A stretch of DNA of 64,000 nt from Sitta carolinensis. Taxonomy: Eukaryota; Chordata; Aves; Passeriformes; Sittidae. Positions 20,906 through 31,498 of the stretch are shown in pieces. The translations under genes were made by a program, and so were the position numbers. A model generated the notes under the pieces. The model ran no database searches. It was not told the origin of the DNA and saw only the letters and a list, made by a program, of their open reading frames with translations. Within the stretch, counting starts at the first letter, position 1. Each line of letters opens with the position of its first letter. The DNA is taken from NCBI GenBank assembly GCA_032173965.1, contig CM063292.1, forward strand, positions 884,501 to 948,500, read 5' to 3'.

Positions 20906-21649
20906 TCTGTCCTGTTTCTTCAGCTGCCTGTGCCAGGGGGAGCCTTCCTCTGAGCCCCGAGGGGGCTGGGAGAGAGGGAGGGAGGGTTTCTTGGATTTCT
21001 TGCCCCCTGGGATAACAGCTCCATCCAGAAGGACAAAAGCCCAGGGCCGGGGGTTGTGTCCCACCCTGGTGCTGAGTGAAGCCCAGGGCTGAAGGGGGAG
21101 ACTGGGGTAAAGCTTTTTGGAAAAATCTGCCAAAATCTTTTACAACTGACTGCTGGGCCCAGCTCTTGCTGCAGTTCCTCCTTAACTCTGCTCAGATTGT
21201 TCAAAGTAAGGAAATACCTGCTAGCAGCTGTGGCCCCTGGTCCTGGGGAGGTCACAGGCTGCAGGGTAGGAGCAGGAAAGGGGAACACACCTGGGCCTCC
21301 CCAGCCCCAGGGCACTGTTAATGTCAAAGCTGCTGCTCAAGGGCAGTGGGTAGAGCACCCACACATCCTCTGCTGAGGACAGGGACATGGTACCTACTCG
21401 TGGCCTCACCTCCCTGGGGCAGACTCTGCATCTCCCCCCGTGCCTCAGAGACAGGATCCCAGGCTATGGAAGCTGTTCCCTTGGTCTCAGTTTGGGGGCT
21501 GGGTTGGGCAGCCCCCAGGCGTTACTGGGGTTCTCACACCACCAAGCCAGTGAGATTCCCAAGGACCTTTTCCTGCAGCAGCTGCAGCACCCCAGGCACT
21601 GCTCTGGAGTTGCCCTTTGAAAAGCCATCACAAGACTTTACACTGTAAA
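20906..21649. other. Intergenic spacer between convergent NOB1 and NFAT5
   Basis: About 740 bp between the NOB1 and NFAT5 3' ends. I see no conserved open frame, RNA gene or clear repeat. In mammals NQO1 occupies this position; no NQO1-like sequence is visible. Confidence 0.75.
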
Positions 21650-21665
21650 ATGAAAACTTTCATTG

Positions 21666-21671
21666 TTTATT
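21666..21671 (-). promoter_or_regulatory. NFAT5: NFAT5 distal poly(A) signal AATAAA
   Basis: TTTATT on the plus strand gives AATAAA on the minus strand, at the end of the long AT-rich UTR and before the intergenic spacer. Another candidate at 26848-26853 could give a shorter UTR. Confidence 0.7.
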
Positions 21672-22604
21672 CTCGACTGCAGCTGTTTACAGAAATATAG
21701 TTGCGAGTATACAAATGTCCCAATAGAAGCAAAATATTTTTTTTTTTTTAATATTCAACAAGTTATCACAGGAGAGCTAAAAACATAGATGCAAATAAAA
21801 TATCCCCTCATAGACAAACTGAAAACACCGGGAATCAGTGCTTGGAAAACCCACCTACTACGAAAGCCATATACACAGAACTGCACGAAGGAGTATCTGG
21901 TGCTACTTTCACATTGCAGGACACAGAAGAGGCAGCTCAGCGGTCGAGGGTGCACCCAGAACATCTGGCAGGCAGGGGAGAGCCCACCAGAGGTGCAGGG
22001 ACAGAGACAGAGGTTGGGGCTCTGCTCTGAAGGGGGTTGGAGCTTAACTCAGCATCAGCTCAGATGGAAATAATTCAAATCGCCTCCTTTCATCCAGAAT
22101 AAAAAAGCTTCAGGAATGCTGCAGGCTGCTAAGGATACCGGAATGGGATCCCAGTTCTGCAACACCCAAAGAGCCACTTCCAAAGAGGAACCTCCCCCTG
22201 GCCACGTCCAGGTCCTGCCCAGGGCACACGGGTCAGGCCCTGCTCCCCGGGGCAGCTCCAGGGCCCAGCAAAGCCAAGGCCATTTACCTGCCAGGTGAAC
22301 ACAGGTCCCTGCCCTAACCCCGGGCCTGGAGCTGGATGTGCCACAGAGGGCTGCTGGGTGTGGGAGGGGTCAGGGAATCCCTGGATTCACTGTCCCTACA
22401 CAGTGGATGTCATCAGGCAATTTAATGAAGTGTAACAGCAAAAATGACAAATCTCTGGAAAAAGCAGAGTTCAGCTCTGCAAACCTGTACCAGGACAACA
22501 CTAATCCACTCATGACAAATTCCAGTGGAACACAGATTTGGAATTGAAAGTCATGTTGGACACAATACATACTACTGATTGTATGACCTGATTTAATGCT
22601 GGAG

Positions 22605-22845
22605 CTGTGTCAGGGCAGGGTTAGGTTGGATTTTAGGGAAAGGTTCCTCCCCAGAGGGTGCTGGGCACTGCCCAGGCTGCCCAGGGAATGGGCACAGCCC
22701 CAAAGCTGCCAGAGCTCCAGGAGGGTTTGGACAATGCTCTCAGGCACAGGCTGGGATTACTGGGGAGTCTGCAGGGCCAGGGGTTGGACTGGATGATCCC
22801 TGTGGGTCCCTTCCAGCTCAGGATAGTCCACAATTCTATGATTAT
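22605..22845 (+). mobile_element. CR1 LINE 3' fragment in the NFAT5 3'UTR
   Basis: The plus strand runs in CR1 sense, ending GGTTGGACTGGATGATCCCT, CCCTTCCAGCTCAGG and ATTCTATGATT. It is antisense to NFAT5. Confidence 0.9.
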
Positions 22846-25800
22846 TAGTGTTTAATTCCTCACACAACCTGCAAGAAAGAAATCAGCACGAGTCGTGGCA
22901 GGTTCCTCACAGACAGAAGTCAAGGGGAGCCTCACTGGCTTTCAAGGAGTTCTCTAGATTTTGAGTGCTGCACTAACGAGTCAGTTAAAAAAATCAGTTT
23001 ACAGACTCCTGCCCTCATGGCAATAAAGAGAAAGGGCAGAGGAGCCTCCCCTCCCTGACCCAGCAGAACCAGGCACTTTTTGCTACACAACAACATCCAG
23101 CACAGGGGCTGGTGTCTGCCCAGCCACCACCACTCCCTGTCTGCACCTGCTGCTGCCAGACTGGGGATGGGAAAGGCTCCAGAGTGACTCGAGGGAAGCC
23201 CAGGGATGCTCAGGGCTGCAGGAAGCCCATCCTCAGCCTGGGTGTCAGTTCTATCCTAATCCACATCTGCAAGTAGGAACTAAAAGATATAAAAATACAA
23301 AAGTGGCCACAGCTGCTTCCGACCCACAGCTCCCAGCGAGGTTCCCCAGCAGAGCAAGGTCTGGAGCCACATCACCAACAGGGCCTCACGGCCAGGACTG
23401 AGAGCTGTGAGACAGCTACTCATGAGTTACTACAAAAACCTCCTACTGAGGAAAAGGAATATTATTTCATGTTTATAAAAATGTAAATATAACAGTATTC
23501 TATGTGTGTGTCTACTATTATTTATATATAATAATCTGACTCCTCTATATACATATATATAACCCTAGAATATACAGGCAGTGCATATTTACATCCCTAT
23601 ACAGACTGGGAGAGGAAAAGCCTCTCCTCCTGTGTAACCCCCCCGAGCCCCCCACTCCCCTAGAGAATTTCACCAGTTCCCTTTTGCAGGAGTTTACCCC
23701 CCTGCTGTGTTTTTCCTTGTTCCTAACACGTTGACCCCATTCCCAGTGCTGACCCTCGGTGCCGTGGCACAGCTGCTCTGCCCGGGGCACCACAGCTGCT
23801 CTGAGCAGGAACACAAAGTGCTCACAGGCTGCCACGAAAGACTAACCAAGCCCAAATTAAAACAAAGCCCCTGAACAAACACAGCATCCCACTGCTGGTT
23901 CCTTTCAGGGAGCTGGCCCGAGCCCCCTGAACACAACACTCACCACTCCCTGGAACTCAGGTCTGCACTAAGGAGAAGTCACCAGTGGCCAGAATTCCCT
24001 GTTCTCACCTTCCACCTGCAGCTTGGAGCATGCCAAGCTACGCCCTCTCCTCTCTCCTGCCTCCCTCACTCAGATCCATGGCTGTGCTCCCTCTGCTCTC
24101 CTGCAGTGGCTCTGGAAAAGGAACCCAACAGCTCGCCAAGCGGAGGCACAAAAAACAGGAATAAAATTCCATTCAGACATGTTTTCATTTAGAAATTAGA
24201 TTCTAAATCAAAGTATCAATGGAAACTTTAAAAAAATCAAGTTCAGCTTATGCAAGTAAGGGATTCCTGACACAGCTGCCCAGACTTGGTGCTTCCAGTA
24301 AAAATCTGCCAAAGTTGTTTAACTGCTCATGACTCGTTTTATCTCAAAACTACATGGGAAGCAACCACCCTGTCAGTGATTAGAAGTAATCATAATCCAG
24401 ATGGACATCCAGTGGATGTCCAGAGAGTGGACATCCACTTCAGAACAGCTAGCCTGGAATTATTTCTTGAACTAAATTTGTGTAAAAAGAGCGAAGTGTT
24501 TGGCTTGCTGCAAGATCAGGCAGTGAGGAGGCAATTATTAACAAAACTGTTAATTAAGCTGAAAGCACCACTAACTCCGTGCCAGAAGAGATGTTCTGCT
24601 CAAACTGTGCACTAAGTGTTGGCTCTGTGGGTTCTGGGTGGGCTCTGGGCACCCTCAGGGTAAAAGCTGAGGGGACATGGTGGGGGTTGGCAGCTCCATC
24701 TCCCTCAGCTCTCACCTGTGCCCACCAATGGGTGCCCTGGGACCCCCCAGGGATGCTGGATTTGCACAGGCTGGTACCTCAGGCTCCTCTCTGTCACCCA
24801 AAGGACACGATGCCAGTGTGCTGCTGCGACACAGGGGTCACAGAGAAGCTCTGCTGCCCAGCCTCAACTGTTCAGATGTCAGAAGGGAATGTCCTGGCAG
24901 GCCCCTGGTAAAACATAGCCCACGTGGCTCAGGCTGTGCCCCTGCCATGCCACCCTGCAGCCTGTTCTTGAGCTCGGGGGGCTGATTCAACCCCTGCACC
25001 CTCGGAGCCGCTGTCCAGCACGCGCCGACCGCTGAGCGACCTCTTCAGCCACACAAATACTTTTTGTAACCAAATCACATGTTCAAAGTGTTGTACATTT
25101 AAACATTGACCTAAAATGAACAGGGAAATTTAACACGAGGAAAGGAAGGTGTTTCCAGAAGGGAAAACTGGGATAGCACAGCCCTTGGTTGGTATTTTGT
25201 GTATGTTTTTAACTCTCTTCTCTTCCTAAGTGACTTCAAACACGCCCACAATTCAAACATACCCTTCCCTGGAGCTGTGGCAGGCTTGGGAGGAGGTTCT
25301 CTTCTGGGCACTCATCCTGTTCCATGGAGAATTGGTCCCTGGTGACTTGGCACTGACCAACAGACAGATAGAGCCCTTGGGAACAAGGAGCAAACTGAAG
25401 CAGCACACGGGCGAATCCATCGTTGCTGTCACTCCTGCTGTGTCCCAGGTGACAGCCAGCAGCTCATCCTGGCACACAGATCCTGCAAACACCACCAGTT
25501 CCTCTCCCAGTGGGTGGCTGTGGACTTCCACGGCCCTCTGGACGTTGTTGGGTCCATTGTTCTCAGCCTGAGCAGCCCCACACAGCACCTGGGCACTGCT
25601 GGGGGCTGCTGCTTTCGAGTTGTGAACCTTTACAAGATGTTGGTAATGTTTTGTCTTAGCAGGGGAAAAAAAAAATAAAACACAGAAAGAAAAAGTCTGG
25701 GTCGGGGTTAAAGCAGCTCTGGACACGATGCAGAGGGGAATTCTTTCTGTCCTGATTAAAATTTCCAACATTTGAGCATAATCATAAATTAGGAGTTAAA

Positions 25801-26162
25801 ACACAGAGGCGCTAATAATAAAACATTAAATAGGCAATGAGAGTGGAGAAAAGCTGAATGGCTCATTCTGAGGGAAACCCCAATATTTCATATTTTATAT
25901 AATCCTAAATGCCTCTGGGTTTCCTGGCTAGGCTGTGAGTGAGGGACACACCAAACACAGAGCGAAGCTTCTCGTGGCCAGCTGGACCAACACTGCCTGA
26001 TGGAATGGCGAGAGATGAACACGTTATTTATGTTGCAAAAAGTACTTAAATACTCAATAAAGACATAACAAACCCCACCCCACCCCACTGTTATCAGACG
26101 CCACGTTGTGGTAGAACATCAGACAAACTCACAAATTTACCACAAAAATGTGTGGCAAAAAG

Positions 26163-26206
26163 AATATTTTATATATATGTATATATATAAATTTTTTATA
26201 TTTATG
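26163..26206. repeat. AT-rich (TA)n simple repeat in the NFAT5 3'UTR
   Basis: Imperfect TATATA tract with short T runs. In the transcript it is an AU-rich stretch that could act in mRNA stability. Confidence 0.8.
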
Positions 26207-26427
26207 CCAATGTACTCACTCAGTACAAATAGCAAAATAGTTATACCATTTCCTAAATACAAAATATAGCTTTCCAAAAAAATGAAACACACATTAGATA
26301 TAAACCATCCAAAACTTGAACGATTGAAAACTGTATTCAAAATTAAATGACCCAGAGCAGGTCTCTTTCTGAAAAGTTCCCTTCATATCGGCAAGAAGCC
26401 TTACTACTGAAAACGTAATTCAATGCC

Positions 26428-26469
26428 TCTCAATGAGAGAGAGAAAGAGAGAGACAGAAAGAGAAAGTG
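26428..26469. repeat. GA-rich simple repeat in the NFAT5 3'UTR
   Basis: Imperfect (GA)n/(GAAA)n tract on the plus strand, so CU-rich (polypyrimidine) in the NFAT5 transcript. Confidence 0.8.
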
Positions 26470-26847
26470 AACGTCGTGACAGACCAACAAACGGGGAAAT
26501 CCAGGAAAACCAACAAAAACTCTACACGGCTCAACTACGCACACGAGTTAAGGGGAAAACACACAGTAAACAGACTCGAGGAACTTAAAAAAAAAAACCC
26601 ATTTACAGACTGTTCTTTTGTTATTTCAAATAACAAAAATGAAAAATGACGTGATACCAGCTACACTCTACCGAGGCGGAACGGGCGCCGCGGGAGGGCA
26701 GCGGGAGGAACACGGATCTGAGCGAGGCCGTCGGGAGAGATCACACACTGTCCCAGAGTTGAAGCACCCAAAAAATCCACATGCCTCACAACACACCTGT
26801 GTGGTCTGGAGTGGGTTGTTTTTACATTCGGTAACATCAGTCAATGG

Positions 26848-26853
26848 TTTATT
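26848..26853 (-). promoter_or_regulatory. NFAT5: Possible proximal NFAT5 poly(A) signal
   Basis: AATAAA on the minus strand about 2.1 kb after the stop, inside the long UTR. It could give a shorter transcript; only sequence supports this. Confidence 0.35.
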
Positions 26854-28936
26854 CCTTAGTTAAACATGACAATCTAGGAACCAGACGCGGGGCTCGGTGG
26901 TAGAAAAAGGAAAAAAATCACTTCAGAACTGCGATGAGCTCCATGTGCTACAAAGATGCAACAGCTCAGGATGAAGTGATGTTTTAAGAAGGCTTAAAAA
27001 TGATGCAATTTGCCCCCTACTTGGAGTAAAGCCAAGCTGAAGATTTCCATCAGTCACAGGTGGAAGTGGCGGGTTAAGGGGGATTCCTGCGTTTAGAAGG
27101 TGGTGGAGAAATTGCTCCCTCTCCTTACTCCTTGATTATTTGTCAAAGCTTCTACTGACTAAGCAATTTACTGCCAAGGATTCCTAAAAGCTGTTTCTTT
27201 AGCTTTAAAGCCAGTAGGATATTTATGTCTTTTTTTAAAAAAACACAATACAAAACTGAGGGAGAGAAGGAAAACCATGGAAAGAATGAAAGGGAGGAGG
27301 CTGGTTTGGGAACAGCTCATGAAGCTGTACAGAGCTCTAACCCATCAGTCAGAGTGAGAGACACCGAGGAGTCCCTTCCTCAGCCACACAGAATGCTCTT
27401 CTCGAGCTGAAGGTGTTTTAGAGAAGATTTTAAGATCAACTGGAAGTTTCCCTTCACTTCTTCATTTTGTAGAGCCACCAAACCCCTGCTCTATGTACAG
27501 CCCCACGTAAGGGATGTGGAAAACCGTTAATCCCATCCTCAGATGGGAACTGGTTATTTACAGCAGCAATTCTCTGCTTGGTTATTACAGTTATCAATAT
27601 TTCCAATGCATAAAGGGTGGGTTTGGCTCTCCCACTCCATGTCAATCGAGAGATCCCTTCACTTACTGACAGCTGAGTCACGGCTCGGGGCAGAGGCAGC
27701 TGCACTTTCTGCTGCACGAGCTTCCCGAGGGAAAAAAGGGATGTGAAGAAGGAATAGGAGGGAAAAAGTAAACGTTGTAACATGGATTACCTTCCAACAA
27801 CAATAATAACTGACCAGATATGCTTTAAATTCCAAGAGCCCCCACTGTAATGAGGTTTATGAACCTGGTAACAGCCCAACCCCACGCCCCAGTAACACAA
27901 AGCATAACTCCTCAGCATTATTGGCATTATGGAGCCCAAACTCCATGGTCATGGCCTCGGGTCTGCCACTGGCCACACGTGTGCTCTTAAAGAGGCCACT
28001 TTTCCACAGAAGTAATTGGTTCCACGCAGCCTAATCCAGAGCTGGAAGGTCTGAGAGGATCTGGGAAATCGTCGCTTTTTTTTCTTCACGGAATTTCTGC
28101 ATGAGAAAACAAGCAGAAAAGTCAGGCATAACTAACCACAGTCCCCTCTTCCTTGTGTGCAGTGGCTTCATCTTCAGGGTATTCCTCATAATCAGGAACT
28201 GAACTGGAGGCAAGGAGCAAGAGAAGCTCTGGAGAGACTCCAAACTCCATCTACAAACCCCTTTAGATTAAAGTGCATCACTTCAGTGAAAACTCAGGGG
28301 GATTTAGGACAAGCCCAGCCCCAAGTTACATATCACAACCTACACTGGACTCCAGAGTCCTCCTGGTCCTTGGTGCTCATTTGTAGCCAAAGGCTCTTTC
28401 CCCCCTCTGAAAAAGGCACCTTCTAAAAGCAGAATGTCTCCTAGCAACAGCTGATGCTGTCGGCTGTTTCTAACACAGCCTCAGCACATGGCACACTCAG
28501 GAGCTGCCACATTCCACCAAAACTTGTTTTCACATTACATTACTGTAACCCAGGGGAAGAGTTCACAGCAGTTCAGACTTGAGGCATTATTTACTCAGTA
28601 AGTCTTAAGTTTTTTAACCACAGTCATGTTTCATAAGGTTTTGATCTGCCAAGCTGCCAGTGATCCACTCTCCTCCCTAACAAAGTACCAGACTGTCATG
28701 GCAGATGCCAAAACATAGGAAAAATGGACAAGACGCAGTCTCAACTGCTTCATACAAGTTCAGACCTCTGACTGGTTTTAATAACTTCATTCTAGTATTA
28801 CAGTCTTAATTCAGCCTCACTGGAGTCTTAGCTGACCTCTTAAAGCACAGTCACACACTGCAAGCCACAAATGCCCCGAACAAAGCTCCTGCGTGGCAGG
28901 AAGGAGCCCAGAGACCCAAACTTACCACATGCCTGA

Positions 28937-29174
28937 TTAAAAGGAGCCAGCCATGTTGTTCCCCTGGCTCTGCAAGGACACGAGCAGGTCATCTATCTTC
29001 TCCATGTTCTGGTTGGTGGCCATGGCCGGGGGCAGCGGCGGGGTCTCGGGGAGCTGCTGGACAGGAGGGCGGGCACGGCGGGCTGCGCCTCGCCCTGCGG
29101 CTGCCCGGGCTGGCCCATGGCCATCAGCTCCTCGGGCAGCGCCGCGGGGCCGGGGGGCAGCAGCTGGCCACAGT
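28937..29174 (-). CDS. NFAT5: NFAT5 last coding exon, with an apparent 1-nt deletion
   Basis: Acceptor CCCCAG. The frame from exon 12 reads [20 protein letters not shown] and on to VPALLS. It then shifts: the conserved ending QQLPETPPL...[22 protein letters not shown] is in another frame. TCC-AGCAG stands where TCCCAGCAG would keep phase, near 29058-29064. As read, the protein stops at TAG 28995-28993; in the conserved frame it stops at TAA 28939-28937. Confidence 0.88.
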
Positions 29175-31465
29175 CTGGGGACAGAGGCACGGGTCAGTGG
29201 CTTGGCACAGGCCAGGAGTTCCCACAGCAAAGCCCACGGCCCTCCAGCAGCTGTGCTGCCCTGGGAGAGCTGCTACAACCTGCTGGAAGCAACCCCTGCA
29301 CCTCCCACTGCTGGGGCTCCCAGGCACCCACAGAGCTCTGCACACAGAGAAGGGCTCTGCAGCCCACACAAATGGCCATGGAGGCTGGGTCCAGAGAAGA
29401 GATAAGGAAAAGTGCAGGTTTGAACAGCTAAGTACACCTTAGCAAACACTTCTGTGGACTCTAGAGCTTCTAAAATCCTTGCTTTCCTTCGGTAACGTGA
29501 AGAGAGACAGCACACATATTGGGGAAACAAAAAACAGCAAGAGAAATGCTCTCTTAAGAGAGCACAGTCATTCCTGGATTAGGTATTAGGGAGACTCTTC
29601 CCTGTGATGGGGAGGCCCTGGCATAGGGCACACAGAGAAGCTGTGGCTGCCCCTGGATCCCTGGAAGTGCCAAAGGCCAGGTTGGTGTCCCTGCCCAGGG
29701 CAGGGGTGGGATGGAATGGCCTTTAAGGTCCCTTCCCACCCAAACCATTCCCTGTTTCTATGGCACTCTCTGCACTGTAAGCTCAGCATCAGGCAGGGTC
29801 ACTTACTGTTCTGGATGCCAAACAGGAAAATTCCCGATGTCTGCTGGGACGAGGCAGGGGAATTCTGCAGCTGGTTGATGGCACCTCCCGCCGTGTTATG
29901 GAACAGAGGAGCCTGCTGCTGGGGAGGAGAAGCAGTTCCTGGCATTCCTGCCATGCTGTTTTGGGAGGAGTACATGGGGGACTGCTGCAGCTCCGGCTGG
30001 CTCATGCTGTTCTGCAGGGCAGACATGGAAGCTGAGGAGATGAAGAGGGTGACTTGCTGCTCTTGAGAACTTGGGGACCCTTGGACCAGCTGGATCTGGG
30101 GTGAGTTATGGAAGATGGTTGGTTGCTGTGCTTCAGCCTGGTTGGAGCCAGGATTCTGGAGAGGAGACACTGTGGTCTGACTCTGGAATTGCATGGGCTG
30201 CTGCTCCTGATTCATCGAGGCCATGTTGGACTGTGGATGAAAAATGGACTGGCCTTGTTGCTCCTGATTGGTAACCGGGTTTTGATTTGGGTTGAAAATC
30301 ATATTCTGCTTTTGGGAGGCCATTGTACTCATTGCATTTTGATTGCTGAACATCATGTTCTGCTGCTGCTGCTGTTGCTGCTCCTGAGACGGAGGGCTGC
30401 TCTGGATAGCAACAATCGAATGCTGAGGCTGGAAGATGGCTCCTTGTTGGTTCTGAGGGATGGAGCTGGACTGGATGGAGCCCAATGACACTTGGGACTG
30501 AAACAAACCCTGCTGAGCAGGCTGAGTCTGGGGCTGCTCCTGGGGAAGCATGGAGCTCTGGATATGAGAGATCTGTGTCTGCTGCTGGAAAGAAGTCTGC
30601 TGTTCAGTGTTTGTTGCTGTCTGAAGAGGAGAAATGGGATTTGGGCTAGTAAAGAACGACATCTGCTCTTCCTGAGTGGCAGGGTTGCTCATGGAACTCT
30701 GGGAAAGGAACATGTTGGCAGACTGCTGGTCTTGAGGCACCGAGGAGCTCTGCAAGACACCCATGGCATTCTGTGAGTGGAACATCGGGGGCTGCAGTTG
30801 GTCAGAAGAATTAGTGTTGGTCTGGTTGTGGACAATGGAATTTGAGCTATGGAAAAGGGATCCTTGTGTTTCCTGGGATATATTCTGAGTGTCACCAATA
30901 GGGTTCTGAGAGTGGAAAAGCTGAGCTTGTGAGTGTGCAGACTGTTGGATGAAGCTTCCTGACTGAATGGACATCATTTCTCCACCTTGCTGGAACAGAC
31001 CCCCGCCCTGCTGCTGAGTCCCGCTGGCCTGGACGCTCATCATGCTCTTGGTAGATGAGAAGAGATTAACCTGGGACTGACTCTCCCCACTGTGCTGCAT
31101 CTGGACCATGGTCTGAAACACAGAGCTCTGCATCTGTTTGCCCTGCCCCGAGGCCTCTTCTCCCTCGGCAGAGCTGGAGGGCTGGAACATGGCGGGGCCG
31201 TTGTTGGAGACCGGGGGCTGCGCGGGGGCGGCCGCCTCGCCGCCGGACACGGCCGGGGACGAGGAGAACAGCTCACACTGCATCTGCATGTCCTCGCTGG
31301 GGGACAGCCCCCCCATCATGTGGGACGCCTGCTGGTACACTGGGGACTGCTGCAGGGCTCCGTTCCCCGCCGTGCTGGAGGAGAACAGATCCGACTGCAT
31401 CTGCGGGGCCGCGGGGCACATGTTCTGCTGCATGCCCATCACCATGGCCGCCGACGTCTCCATGG

Positions 31466-31498
<33 letters not shown>

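Larger units (their letters stand above)
21650..28936 (-). other. NFAT5: NFAT5 3'UTR, about 7.3 kb
   Basis: AT-rich, free of conserved coding sequence, running from the NFAT5 stop to a poly(A) signal at 21666-21671. NFAT5 is known for a very long, heavily regulated 3'UTR. It contains a CR1 fragment (22605-22845), AU-rich stretches (23460-23560 and 26165-26210), a GA-rich simple repeat (26430-26468), a CpG-rich patch (26665-26740) and a hairpin-capable repeat (24402-24437). Confidence 0.8.
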
